Of a DNA stretch of 64,000 nucleotides, positions 41,227 through 50,335 are shown piece after piece. Origin of the DNA: Pseudomonadota bacterium (GTDB taxonomy: Bacteria > Pseudomonadota > Alphaproteobacteria > Rhizobiales > Pleomorphomonadaceae); contig JAEZHI010000007.1 of the NCBI GenBank assembly GCA_023436885.1, positions 1 to 64,000 on the forward strand. The letters run 5' to 3'. The position numbers and the translations under genes were made by a program. The notes beneath the pieces were generated by a model. It did not search any database. It was not told where the DNA came from and was given only the letters and a program-made list of their open reading frames with translations. Numbering within the stretch: position 1 is the stretch's first letter; every line of letters begins with the position of its first letter.

Positions 41227-41967
41227 TCAGACGGCCTCGCCGGCCCAGCGATCGTAGACGGCGCCGACATCGCCGGAAAAATAGTCGGGATTGAGATCAC
41301 GGATCGGCGCCAGGCTAACCTTGAGACCGTAGAGATGATGGTTCATCGCCGCTGCAGCGGCGGCTGCATCATGTCGAGCAATGGCGTCGATGATAGCCTC
41401 ATGCTCGGCCACAGTGCGCTCCATTCGGTGCGGCTGGGGCAAGGTCAGACGGCGGTAGCGGTCGAGTTGTACTTTGATCTGGACGATCATCGACCAGATG
41501 CCCGGCAATCGGCCAGCCTCGGCTATGGCCCGGTGCATCAGCTCATCGGCAGCATGAAAGCCGTCAATGTCGCCGGTCGCAAGCGTTTCGCGTTGACGCT
41601 CGATGATCGCCTTGAGACCGGCAATCTCGGATCCCTTGGCACCTTCGGCCGCAGCCTTCACGGTCACCGCCTCCAATGCAGCGCGCGCGACGATGATCTG
41701 CGGCAGGATTTCCGCCGGAATGCGCGACACCATCGTGCCGGATTTCGGCACTATCTCGATCAGCTTCTCGTCGGCGAGACGAAGCAATGCCTCTCGGACC
41801 GGCGTTCTGCTGACGTGTGCCTCGAGTGCTATTTCCTTCTCGAAGATGACGTCCCCAGGGCGTCGACGCATGGAGACAATATCATCGCGCAGCCGGCGAT
41901 GGACGACCTGAGCTGCTGTTTCTCCGCTCGGCAAGTTGCTCCCTGAGGGCCGCCCGGTGTCACTCAT
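41227..41967 (-). CDS. GntR-family regulator, FadR (FCD) subfamily
   Basis: A 246-aa regulator: winged helix (VHRRLRDDIVSMRRRPGDVIFEKEIALEAHVSRTPVREALLRL) and an all-helical FCD effector domain with metal-ligand-like residues (HAADELMHRAI, AEHEAIIDAIARHD, MNHHL). ATG at 41967 chosen; longer starts exist. It is divergent from the keto-deoxygluconate operon and probably represses it, with a sugar acid as inducer, as for UxuR/ExuR/KdgR-like regulators. Confidence 0.88.
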   Translation of the reverse strand: MSDTGRPSGSNLPSGETAAQVVHRRLRDDIVSMRRRPGDVIFEKEIALEAHVSRTPVREALLRLADEKLIEIVPKSGTMVSRIPAEILPQIIVARAALEAVTVKAAAEGAKGSEIAGLKAIIERQRETLATGDIDGFHAADELMHRAIAEAGRLPGIWSMIVQIKVQLDRYRRLTLPQPHRMERTVAEHEAIIDAIARHDAAAAAAAMNHHLYGLKVSLAPIRDLNPDYFSGDVGAVYDRWAGEAV

Positions 41968-42613
41968 TGTCCACGCCGTCATTCCGCATGCTCCACAGGC
42001 AGTCCTGGGCGGTGACACGAACCGCTAACGGGTCAACATCGGCAACGCCACATCCCCTGTCCTGCAGGTAGACCCCCGTAAGGCCAGCGGATCAATCAGG
42101 CCGGTGTATATCAGATATATAAAAAAGATCAGAGCGGGTTAGTACCGAACCGTTGGCGGCACCGTCCGACCCATAATATCACCTACATCGCCACGGACTT
42201 GAGGAACAGCGCCGAAGCAACAAGTCGGGCAAAGCCAAAGTGCAACGCCCTGAACACCGCCCTATCCGTCCAGTGTGAACCAGTTTTTGTGATTTGTCCA
42301 AAACATGGCAGGACCTCGAAGGTTCAATATTAAATTTTATATACCTCATATATCTTATATACAAGTCTGTATATATTTGATCATATCTGACCTTTGAAAA
42401 ATTTACATTTGCGTATTCGAAGCTAACACGGAAAATATCTTTCTGCCTCACTTCGATATAAACTTTAGTATAAAAAATCTATTCTAGATTTTTGCATGGA
42501 TTAATGCGTATTGACTTACCAACACAGGACGCTGATTTTCAAATCCAGGCAAAGACAGCGTTGGCGCTGCAGACGCCGCCGAGCTGAGAACCAGTCATTG
42601 ATCGGAGGATGAC
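41968..42613. promoter_or_regulatory. AT-rich divergent control region of GntR regulator and kdgK operon
   Basis: About 650 bp without genes; 42290-42510 is markedly AT-rich. Two palindromes stand out: TATATC-A-GATATA at 42107-42119, near the regulator, and TATATACA-AGTC-TGTATATA at 42357-42376, near the operon. Confidence 0.6.
42357..42376. promoter_or_regulatory. Candidate GntR-family operator
   Basis: A perfect 8-bp-arm inverted repeat with a 4-base spacer (TATATACA-AGTC-TGTATATA), the size usual for a dimeric GntR operator, about 240 bp upstream of kdgK. A related shorter palindrome is at 42107-42119. Confidence 0.5.
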
Positions 42614-43573
42614 GTGACGAAGGACATTCGTGTGGCCGCCATCGGCGAGTGCATGGTCGAGCTGCAGGAAAAGCCGGACGGCAGCATCACGCAGTCCTTC
42701 GGCGGCGACACCTTCAATACGGCAGCCTATATGGCGCGCCTTGGCGAAAGGCTTGGAGCCTTCGTTGACTACGTGAGCGCCGTCGGCGATGACCCATTCA
42801 GCGACGCTATGGCAGCCTTCTGGCGCGCCCAAGGCGTTGGCGACCGTCTGGTGCTGCGCCGCCCGGGACGCCGCCCAGGTCTCTACTTCATCAAGACCGA
42901 CGCCGCAGGCGAACGCCGTTTCTTTTACTGGCGTGGTGAAGCAGCGGTTCGCGAAGCGTTCGAGACCGATGGATCCGAGGCTCTCCTGAACAACCTCGCC
43001 GACTACAGCAACATCTACCTTTCCGGCATCAGCCTTGCTGTTTTGAAGCCGCTGAGCCGGGCCCGGCTCATTGCCCGCCTGAAGGAGCTGGCCGGCAGCG
43101 GTGTGGCCATTGATTTCGACTGCAACTACCGGCCGCTCCTTTGGGAAAACATCGAGACGACCCGCGCCGTCTACGAAGAGGTCATCGCCTTCGCGAGTCG
43201 CGTCATGGTGACCGTCGAAGAGCTTGAAGTGCTCGGAATTGAACCGTCACCTCAAGCCGGCGCCGTGCATTTCGCCGCGATCCCGCACCTTGAGACCGTG
43301 ATCAAGGATGGCGCCAAGCCGTGCACGCTGATCCATGACGGCAAGGTGGAAACGGTGCCCGCCACTGCCGTCGACAAGGTGATCGATACGACCGCCGCCG
43401 GCGACAGTTTCTCGGCGACCTATCTCCTCGGCCGTAGCCTCGGCCTTGTGCCAACGGAAGCGGCGCGCCGCGCCCATGTGGTTGCCGGCGCGGTCGTACA
43501 GCACCGCGGTGCCATCATTCCAAAGGACGCCACTCCCGACGTCTTCGCCTCCGAGATCGCCAGCCGCGGGTGA
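42614..43573 (+). CDS. kdgK: 2-dehydro-3-deoxygluconokinase
   Basis: A 319-aa PfkB-family sugar kinase that phosphorylates 2-keto-3-deoxygluconate to KDPG. FGGDTFNTAAYMARLG is the KdgK-type substrate motif and DTTAAGDSFSATYL the catalytic Asp/anion-hole motif. The start is GTG at 42614 with GGAGG six bases upstream. First gene of the kdgK-kdgT-yhcH-kduI-kduD operon. KDPG aldolase is not in the window. Confidence 0.92.
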   Translation: MTKDIRVAAIGECMVELQEKPDGSITQSFGGDTFNTAAYMARLGERLGAFVDYVSAVGDDPFSDAMAAFWRAQGVGDRLVLRRPGRRPGLYFIKTDAAGERRFFYWRGEAAVREAFETDGSEALLNNLADYSNIYLSGISLAVLKPLSRARLIARLKELAGSGVAIDFDCNYRPLLWENIETTRAVYEEVIAFASRVMVTVEELEVLGIEPSPQAGAVHFAAIPHLETVIKDGAKPCTLIHDGKVETVPATAVDKVIDTTAAGDSFSATYLLGRSLGLVPTEAARRAHVVAGAVVQHRGAIIPKDATPDVFASEIASRG

Positions 43574-43620
43574 CACGTGGCTAGGTAAAGAAAACATCAC
43601 GCTGGAAGGGACTGGACACC

Positions 43621-44619
43621 ATGAATATCAAGAAAACGATCGATAAAATTCCCGGAGGTCTGATGCTGGTGCCGCTGATCCTCGGCGCGCTCTGCAAGAC
43701 CTTCTATCCGGAAGCCGGCAAATATTTCGGCTCGTTTACCAATGGCCTGATTTCCGGCACCGTGCCGATCCTTGCCGTCTGGTTCTTCTGCATGGGCGCC
43801 ACCATCGATCTCCGCGCCACCGGAACCGTGCTGCGCAAGTCCGGAACGCTCGTCATCGTCAAGACCCTGATCGCCTGGGTTGGGACATATATCGCTGCTC
43901 AGTTCCTGCCGCTTGAGGGCGTGCAGGCGGGTCTGTTCGCCGGCTTCTCGGCGCTGGCCATCTGCGCGGCCATGGATATGACCAACGGCGGCCTCTATGC
44001 CGCAATCATGCAGCAATACGGCTCCAAGGAAGAGGCTGGCGCCTTCGTGCTGATGTCCATCGAATCCGGCCCGCTGGTATCGATGTTCATCCTCGGCGCC
44101 GCCGGTGTCGCCACCTTCGAGCCCCACCTGTTTGTCGGCGCAATCCTGCCGTTCCTGGTCGGCTTCCTGCTCGGCAACATCGACAAGGACCTCAAGGAGT
44201 TCTTCGGCCGGTGCGTTCACACACTGATCCCATTCATCGGCTTTGCTCTCGGCAACGGCATTGACCTGCATGTCATCGCCCAGACCGGCCTCGGCGGCAT
44301 CCTGCTCGGTGTCGTTGTCATCATCATCACTGGCATTCCGCTGATGCTGGCCGACAAGCTGATCGGTGGCGGCAACGGAACGGCTGGTCTTGCCGCGTCC
44401 TCGACTGCCGGCGCAGCCGTCGCGAACCCGATGATCATCGCCGAAATGGTACCAGCCTTCAAACCGGCCGCCGCCGCGGCGACTTCGCTGGTGGCCGCTG
44501 CCTGCCTCACCACAGCCATCCTGGTGCCGATTTTGACCGGCATTTGGGCCAAGCGTATGAAGGTCGCCGATCCCACCCCCAATCCCATTCCAGCTGAAAA
44601 GCTGCAAGCGGCAGAGTGA
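43621..44619 (+). CDS. kdgT: 2-keto-3-deoxygluconate permease
   Basis: A 332-aa inner-membrane protein with about ten hydrophobic segments, of the KdgT family (MNIKKTIDKIPGGLMLVPLILGALCKTFYP, MGATIDLRATGTVLRKSG, AAMDMTNGGLYAAIMQQYG). It imports 2-keto-3-deoxygluconate by proton symport. ATG at 43621 follows AAGGGA. Its presence shows that the keto sugar can also be taken from outside, for instance from other pectin degraders. Confidence 0.92.
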   Translation: MNIKKTIDKIPGGLMLVPLILGALCKTFYPEAGKYFGSFTNGLISGTVPILAVWFFCMGATIDLRATGTVLRKSGTLVIVKTLIAWVGTYIAAQFLPLEGVQAGLFAGFSALAICAAMDMTNGGLYAAIMQQYGSKEEAGAFVLMSIESGPLVSMFILGAAGVATFEPHLFVGAILPFLVGFLLGNIDKDLKEFFGRCVHTLIPFIGFALGNGIDLHVIAQTGLGGILLGVVVIIITGIPLMLADKLIGGGNGTAGLAASSTAGAAVANPMIIAEMVPAFKPAAAAATSLVAAACLTTAILVPILTGIWAKRMKVADPTPNPIPAEKLQAAE

Positions 44620-44673
44620 TGACAATGAGGGGCCGGCATGCCGGCCCCAAGCCGTATTTGAGGAGAAAGTTCG

Positions 44674-45135
44674 ATGTATCTCAGCCACATCGCCACGCTC
44701 GATCGTGATGGCGCCAATCTGCCGGAAGACATTCGGCGGGGTCTTCGATTCCTTGCAGGAACCGATATTGCAGCTCTGCCGGCAGGACGCGTCGATATCG
44801 ATGGCGACCGCATGTTCGCGATGATCCAGGACTATGAGACGGCACCGAAGGCCGAGAAGCGCCCCGAGTCACACGCTCGCTACATCGACATCCAGTATAT
44901 GGCCAACGGCCGAGAAGTGATCGGCTATGCTCCTCTGGCCGGCGACAATCCGGTTTCCGAGAATCTCCTTGAAGATCGCGACGTACAGTTCTTCGCAAGC
45001 GTTAAGGACGAGACCGATCTCGTGCTCGGCACCGGTGCCTACGCCGTCTTCTACCCAACTGACATTCATCGCCCCGGCTGCATCGCTGGCGTGAGTACCA
45101 AGGTCCGGAAGGTCGTGGTCAAGATTTTGGCCTGA
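44674..45135 (+). CDS. YhcH/YjgK/YiaL family protein
   Basis: A 153-aa cupin-like protein of the EbgC/YhcH/YiaL family: HARYIDIQYMANGREVIGYAPL and FYPTDIHRPGCIAG contain the likely metal-binding His/Glu/Asp residues. Members are found in sialate, gulonate and uronate operons and may act as sugar mutarotases or anomerases. Here a role in presenting the right form of a keto-uronate is plausible but unproven. GAGGAGAAA stands just upstream. Confidence 0.8.
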   Translation: MYLSHIATLDRDGANLPEDIRRGLRFLAGTDIAALPAGRVDIDGDRMFAMIQDYETAPKAEKRPESHARYIDIQYMANGREVIGYAPLAGDNPVSENLLEDRDVQFFASVKDETDLVLGTGAYAVFYPTDIHRPGCIAGVSTKVRKVVVKILA

Positions 45136-45167
45136 TCTTTCACTTCCCATTATTACCGGAGAGAAAA

Positions 45168-46010
45168 ATGGACATTCGCTATTCTGCCAATCAAAAGGAT
45201 TTCAAGCGCTACACCACTGAGGAAATGCGCGCCGAGTTCCTGATCGAGAACCTTTATGTCGACGATCAGGTTGTTGCCGTCTACTCCCACGTCGACCGCA
45301 TGGTGACCTTTGGCTGCAAGCCGGTCAATGAAGCGGTGGCCCTCGACAAGGGCATCGACTGCATGAAGAACTTCGGCACCTCGTATATTCTAGAGCGCCG
45401 CGAGATCGGCATCTTCAACATCGGGGGCGCCGGCTCGATCACCGCGGACGGCGAGACCTTCCGCCTCGGCTTTCAGGACTGCCTTTACATCACCAAGGGC
45501 ACCAAGTCGGTCGTCTTCAAGAGCGACGACGCCAAGACGCCCGCCAAGTTCTACATGGTCTCGGCTCCGGCTCATAAAGCCTGCAAGACCACCTTCCTGT
45601 CGATGGCCGACGCCAAGAAGAAGCCGCTCGGCGACGAAGCAACCTCTAACAAGCGCGTCATCAATCAGTTCATCCACCCCGACGTGCTGGAAACATGCCA
45701 GCTCTCCATGGGTCTCACCCAGCTGGCGCCCGGCAGCGTCTGGAACACCATGCCTGCCCACACCCATGAGCGCCGCATGGAGATCTACACCTACTTCAAT
45801 ATCCCCGAGGGACAGGCCGTCTTTCACATGATGGGCGAAGGCAATCAGACCCGCCATATCCTGGTTCAGAACGAACAGGCTGTGATCTCTCCGTCATGGT
45901 CGATCCACGCCGGCTGCGGAACCTCGGCCTATACCTTCATCTGGGCGATGGGTGGCGAGAACCAGACCTTCGACGACATGGACCATATCGCCATCAGCAA
46001 CCTGCGCTGA
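45168..46010 (+). CDS. kduI: 5-dehydro-4-deoxy-D-glucuronate isomerase
   Basis: A 280-aa cupin enzyme that converts 5-keto-4-deoxyuronate (from unsaturated galacturonate) to 3-deoxy-D-glycero-2,5-hexodiulosonate. The zinc-binding PAHTHERRMEIYTYFNIPE region and the later PSWSIHAGCGTSAYTFIWAMGGEN motif are those of KduI. Length agrees with the family. ATG at 45168 has GGAGAGAAA upstream. Confidence 0.95.
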   Translation: MDIRYSANQKDFKRYTTEEMRAEFLIENLYVDDQVVAVYSHVDRMVTFGCKPVNEAVALDKGIDCMKNFGTSYILERREIGIFNIGGAGSITADGETFRLGFQDCLYITKGTKSVVFKSDDAKTPAKFYMVSAPAHKACKTTFLSMADAKKKPLGDEATSNKRVINQFIHPDVLETCQLSMGLTQLAPGSVWNTMPAHTHERRMEIYTYFNIPEGQAVFHMMGEGNQTRHILVQNEQAVISPSWSIHAGCGTSAYTFIWAMGGENQTFDDMDHIAISNLR

Positions 46011-46030
46011 GCGAGCAAGGACAGACTGCA

Positions 46031-46816
46031 ATGACCTATCCGAACGCATTTTCGCTCGAAGGCAAGGTGGCGCTGGTTACCGGTGCTTCCTATGGCATCG
46101 GCTTCGCCCTGGCCAGCGCCTTGGCCGAGGCTGGCGCGACCATCGCCTTCAATGACATCAGTGAAGAGTTCCTTGCAAAGGGCGTCGCCGCCTACAAGGC
46201 AGCCGGCATCGATGCGCGCGGCTATATTGCCGACGTCACCGACGAAGCAGCGGTGCAGAAGCTGGTTGCCAACATCGAGAAGGATCTCGGCACGATCGAC
46301 ATCCTGGTCAACAACGCCGGTATCATCAAGCGCATTCCCATGCACGAGATGGACGTCAAGGACTTCCGCCAGGTGATCGACATCGATCTGACGGCGCCGT
46401 TCATCGTTGCCAAGGCGGTGATCCCGAGCATGATGAAGAAGGGCTCGGGCAAGATCATCAACATCTGTTCGATGATGTCGGAGCTGGGTCGCGAGACGGT
46501 GTCAGCCTACGCCGCTGCCAAGGGCGGCCTCAAGATGCTGACCCGCAACATCGCTGCCGAATACGGTGCCTTCAACATCCAGTGCAACGGCATCGGACCT
46601 GGCTATGTGGAAACGCCGCAGACCGCGCCACTGCGGGTACCCGGCCATCCGTTCGATTCCTTCATCCGCGCCAAGACGCCGGCCGGCCGCTGGGGCACTA
46701 CCGACGACCTCAAGGGACCGGCGGTATTCCTCGCCTCCTCGGCGTCGGACTTCGTCAACGGTCACATTCTCTACGTCGACGGCGGCATTCTCGCCTACAT
46801 CGGCAAGCAGCCCTGA
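46031..46816 (+). CDS. kduD: 2-dehydro-3-deoxy-D-gluconate 5-dehydrogenase
   Basis: A 261-aa short-chain dehydrogenase. The nucleotide motif TGASYGIGFALA, the catalytic Ser in NICSMMSELG and YAAAK are present, with the KduD-typical IKRIPMHEM and NIQCNGIGPGYVETPQTAPLR. It reduces the KduI product to 2-keto-3-deoxygluconate, the KdgK substrate. ATG at 46031 begins the conserved part, 20 bases after the kduI stop. Confidence 0.94.
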   Translation: MTYPNAFSLEGKVALVTGASYGIGFALASALAEAGATIAFNDISEEFLAKGVAAYKAAGIDARGYIADVTDEAAVQKLVANIEKDLGTIDILVNNAGIIKRIPMHEMDVKDFRQVIDIDLTAPFIVAKAVIPSMMKKGSGKIINICSMMSELGRETVSAYAAAKGGLKMLTRNIAAEYGAFNIQCNGIGPGYVETPQTAPLRVPGHPFDSFIRAKTPAGRWGTTDDLKGPAVFLASSASDFVNGHILYVDGGILAYIGKQP

Positions 46817-46838
46817 TCCGCTGAGGATATGAGCAAAG

Positions 46839-46868
46839 CGGCCGCATTCTCTCAAGGGAATGCGGCCG
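46839..46868. terminator. Bidirectional terminator between kduD and alr
   Basis: CGGCCGCATTC at 46839-46849 pairs perfectly with GAATGCGGCCG at 46858-46868 across an 8-base loop, followed on the plus strand by TTGTCATTT. It lies between two convergent genes. Confidence 0.75.
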
Positions 46869-46881
46869 TTGTCATTTGAAG

Positions 46882-47982
46882 CTAGGCGTAGACGCGATGA
46901 TAGCGATGCCCGAGCGAGGTCAGAATCTCGTAGCCGATCGTCCCGGCTGCGCGCGCCACGTCGTCAACGCTTTGATGCGGGCCGATCAACTCTAGAAGGT
47001 CGCCTTCTGCAACAGCGCCTTTCGGTAGCGCACTGACATCGACAGAGAAGCTGTCCATGGAGACACGCCCGACCGACGGCAGGCGGGTGTCGCCGAAATA
47101 GGCTGCACCGGCGCCGTTCGAGAGCCGCCGCCACCAACCATCGGCATAGCCCGTGGCGAGCGTTGCGAGACGGGTCGTCCGGCTGGCTCGGAATGTGTAG
47201 CCGTAACCGACCGAGGTTCCCGTCTCGATCTCGCGGAGCTGGGCTACCCGCACCCGGAGATCGACCACCGGCTTTACCCCCTCGGCAAGCGGGCTCGTCT
47301 CGATGCCGTAGAGCGAGGCACCGGGGCGGCAGAGATCGAAATGATAGTCCGCCCCGAGGAAAATCCCGCTTGAGGCGGCGAGCGACCCCGGCAGTCCGGG
47401 CAGCCGTTCGCGGGCCGCGCGGAAAGCAGCGAGCTGTTCGCCGCTCGCTGGCTTGTCAGGCTCGTCGGCGCAGGCCAGGTGGCTCATGATCAAGCGAGCA
47501 CCGGTGGTGGCAAGTAGCCCGGGGTCGGCAGCGAGAGCCTTTTGTTCAGCCACGTCGAGGCCGAGACGCGACATGCCGGTGTCAACCTGGATCACGGAGG
47601 GACGGCTGCCCTTTTGGGCCTCCGCCCAGGCGCGACACTGAGAAATGGAGTTCAGGACGGGCAGAATGCCTTCGCCATAGGCTGCCGCAGTGCCCGGTAA
47701 CAGTCCGTTCAGAACGTAGATCGAAGCATCGAGCGGCAGCAGCGGGCGCAGCGCATCGGCCTCCGACAACGCGATCACAAAGAAGTCTCGGCATCCGGCG
47801 TCGTAAAGCGGCCTTACCAACGGAGCCGCCCCGAGGCCATAGGCGTCCGCCTTGACGACCGCTGCCGCGCGAGACGACGCAATCCGAGCCTGAAGACTGC
47901 GCCAGTTGGTAACCACGGCTTCGACGCCGATTGTCAGAATGCCGCCGGCGGCTGCACCTGAAACGCTTCCAGTGGCTGTCAT
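46882..47982 (-). CDS. alr: Alanine racemase
   Basis: A 366-aa fold-type III PLP enzyme that makes D-alanine for peptidoglycan. AAAVVKADAYGLGA has the PLP lysine and SVGYGYTFRA the PLP-contact/Tyr region; VSMDSFSVDVS and the late GHRYHRVYA are also usual. ATG at 47982 has GGAG six bases upstream; GTG at 48000 and ATG at 47988 are alternatives. It may be the catabolic (DadX-like) or biosynthetic copy; no partner dehydrogenase is near. Confidence 0.92.
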   Translation of the reverse strand: MTATGSVSGAAAGGILTIGVEAVVTNWRSLQARIASSRAAAVVKADAYGLGAAPLVRPLYDAGCRDFFVIALSEADALRPLLPLDASIYVLNGLLPGTAAAYGEGILPVLNSISQCRAWAEAQKGSRPSVIQVDTGMSRLGLDVAEQKALAADPGLLATTGARLIMSHLACADEPDKPASGEQLAAFRAARERLPGLPGSLAASSGIFLGADYHFDLCRPGASLYGIETSPLAEGVKPVVDLRVRVAQLREIETGTSVGYGYTFRASRTTRLATLATGYADGWWRRLSNGAGAAYFGDTRLPSVGRVSMDSFSVDVSALPKGAVAEGDLLELIGPHQSVDDVARAAGTIGYEILTSLGHRYHRVYA

Positions 47983-48130
47983 CTCCATCTCCGCTCGCAC
48001 TTAGCTCAGACCTAAGGCTTAGCCCCGCCTTCGTCCTGTCGCAAGCCGAACTGTTGCGGAAATGACGTTCGCCAACCCGCCAAGGCCTTGAGATAATTGC
48101 CGAACTGCCGGGTGGCCAGCGCCCTGATGA

Positions 48131-49807
48131 TCAGGCTGCGGCTACGTCATCGAGGAAACTCTGAACCCGCTTGCGAAGCTCAGCCGTCTTCGTTGTCACA
48201 TCGGCGGCAGTGGTGAAGACTGAGCCGGCCGAGGCACGCGACTTTCCTGCCGCCATCGTCACCCCTCCCACGCTGCGGGTCAGATTCGCGGCACCGGAGG
48301 ATACCGCGCCGATGTTGTCGGCAATCGAGCCTGTAACGACTCCCTGCTCCTCAATGGCTGCCGAGATGGCAGTTGTGTAGGAGCGCACCTCGTTCATGAC
48401 GATGCCAATGGATCTGATGGCTTCGACGGTTTCGCCAGTCGACGACTGAATGCTCTCGATCTTTTCGGAGATGGTGCTGGTCGCCTTGGCGGTCTGAGCC
48501 GCCAATGACTTCACCTCGCTCGCTACCACGGCAAAGCCCCTCCCGGCTTCGCCGGCCCGCGCCGCCTCGATGGTCGCGTTCAAGGCCAACAGATTGGTTT
48601 GCGCTGCAATCGAGTCGATCAACGTCACGACTTCACCAATGGCAATGGCAAGCTCGGCGAGATCGCCAACTCGTTTGTTTGCGCCCTCCACCATCTCGGC
48701 GGCGCGCGAGGTCACCTCCGACGTCTTCGCAATTTGCTCGGAGATCTCCGAAATGGCGCTGCGCAACTCACCTGACGCCGAGGCGACAACAGAAGCGCTC
48801 GCGGCCGATTGCTCGGCTCCACGCGCCGCGTCGCTGGCCAATTGCTCGGTTTCCTCGCCGGCCTCCGTCAGATCTTCGGCAAGTTTGTCGAGGCCGGTCA
48901 TCTGATCAAGTACGGCATCAAGCTGCCGTCCGACATCGCCACCAAAGCCAGCGATCAAGTTTTCTATGACCTCTCTGCGCCGCTGGCGATCCTGTTCCGC
49001 ACCCTCCTGTCCGGCTCGGAGCTTGTCGCGCTCTTCGGCATTGCGCCGGAATATATCAACGACACGTGCCATTTCGCCGACCTCGTCGCCACGATCAAGG
49101 CCGGCGACCGCCACATGGCGCCCTTCGGCAATGTCAGTCATGGAGGCGCGCAAGGCTCGCATCGGGCGGGTAATGGTGCGCGTGAGCAGGCTTGCGACAA
49201 GCACCAGCAGCACGGCGATCAGCAACGTGTAGACAGCAGCCCAGATGACAGCCGAGCGGTTCTCATTGGCGATATCGTCAACATACACGCCCGTTCCGAT
49301 TGCCCAGCCCCAACTCGGGAACGGCAGCACATAACTGGTCTTTGGCACAGGCTTTTCAGCACCGGGGCGCGGCCACAGATAGCTATAGTAGCCGCCGCCG
49401 CTCTTGGCGAGTTGCGCCATGTCCTTGAACAGGTGGGCACCGGCCGGGTCAGTGGAAGCCGACAGATCCTTGCCGTTAAGTTCCGGCTTGATTGGATGCA
49501 TCACCATGTGCGCATCGAAATCGATGACGAAGAAGTACTCGTTGCCGTCGTAGCGCATGGCCGAAAGCGTCGCGAGTGCCTCTTTCTTCGCGGCATCTTG
49601 GTCGATCGCCCCCTTGTTTGCCAGTTCGGCAAAATGTCCGACCGAGGACACGGCGGTATCAGTCAAAGAACGCAGGGTCTCCGTGCGATGTGTTCTGTTG
49701 GTTACCGTGAGCTCATAGGTCGAAAGCCCAGCGACGCCCGCGACGACCAGAACGGCAAGCACAATCAGGGCGTGAAATCGTCCCGCAATGCTATTGATCC
49801 TGCTCAT
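48131..49807 (-). CDS. Methyl-accepting chemotaxis protein with sCache_2 sensor
   Basis: A 558-aa chemoreceptor. Membrane helix 1 is near residues 14-33; the periplasmic part is a single Cache domain (YDGNEYFFVIDFDAHMVMHPIKPELNGKDLS, FPSWGWAIGTGVYVDDI); helix 2 near 185-205 leads to a HAMP domain (TRPMRALRASMTDIAEG) and a signalling domain whose tip is AIGEVVTLIDSIAAQTNLLALNATIEAARAGEAGRGFAVVASEVKSLA. ATG at 49807 chosen. It would signal through the CheA/CheW pathway, of which cheR and cheB are at the left end. The ligand is likely a small organic acid. Confidence 0.93.
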   Translation of the reverse strand: MSRINSIAGRFHALIVLAVLVVAGVAGLSTYELTVTNRTHRTETLRSLTDTAVSSVGHFAELANKGAIDQDAAKKEALATLSAMRYDGNEYFFVIDFDAHMVMHPIKPELNGKDLSASTDPAGAHLFKDMAQLAKSGGGYYSYLWPRPGAEKPVPKTSYVLPFPSWGWAIGTGVYVDDIANENRSAVIWAAVYTLLIAVLLVLVASLLTRTITRPMRALRASMTDIAEGRHVAVAGLDRGDEVGEMARVVDIFRRNAEERDKLRAGQEGAEQDRQRRREVIENLIAGFGGDVGRQLDAVLDQMTGLDKLAEDLTEAGEETEQLASDAARGAEQSAASASVVASASGELRSAISEISEQIAKTSEVTSRAAEMVEGANKRVGDLAELAIAIGEVVTLIDSIAAQTNLLALNATIEAARAGEAGRGFAVVASEVKSLAAQTAKATSTISEKIESIQSSTGETVEAIRSIGIVMNEVRSYTTAISAAIEEQGVVTGSIADNIGAVSSGAANLTRSVGGVTMAAGKSRASAGSVFTTAADVTTKTAELRKRVQSFLDDVAAA

Positions 49808-50335
49808 TTTCTTTTGTCTCCACCCAAGAAGCCGTGCCCTGCCAAAGTGCAAAGACCGTTGCCCAGCTGCTCCCACAAAAGAATCTGGACGTTTTTCTTC
49901 GTGACCAGTTGATTCAGAACGGCCTTCGAATGCACCAGAGACCAACCAAGGCCTGATGATTGATCGAGCCTATGAACAGGCCATTAAAGAAATTCATTCC
50001 GACCTATTTTCTGAATAATTACTTCGTATCAATACCTCTATAAAATTGAACTGGAATCCTTATCCGCAACTTGTTCTCATTCTTCTAACATTGCGCATGA
50101 AACAGTATTTTATATACGACTCAGAACTTCTGTCATGAAACTAGGTATTTTATGCAGGAATCGGCGGAGACGTTTCGTTGCGATGGGCATGGGCTCCTCT
50201 GACTTTCGTTCGGCGGCATTCCGATCAAATGATGACTGAACGTTGGTTCCCGCATTCTCAGGTTGGGGGCCACAGCCTTTATTTTGACATGTCGGCGGCG
50301 CACCGACGCACAACACCAAGTTTGAAAGTCAAAAG
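49808..50335. other. Gene-free gap between chemoreceptor and polysaccharide deacetylase
   Basis: About 530 bp, AT-rich from 49985 to 50150. A GGCCTG...CAGGCC repeat at 49950-49982 is the only structure seen. A short frame (50110-50319, minus) has no supported function. Promoters for the two flanking genes must lie here. Confidence 0.4.

Noticed and set aside
50110..50319. Possible small minus-strand gene (69 codons, or 26 codons from an inner ATG with GAGGAG nearby)
   Set aside because: Ribosome-site spacing is poor, the peptide has no recognisable features, and it lies in an intergenic gap; not enough to call.
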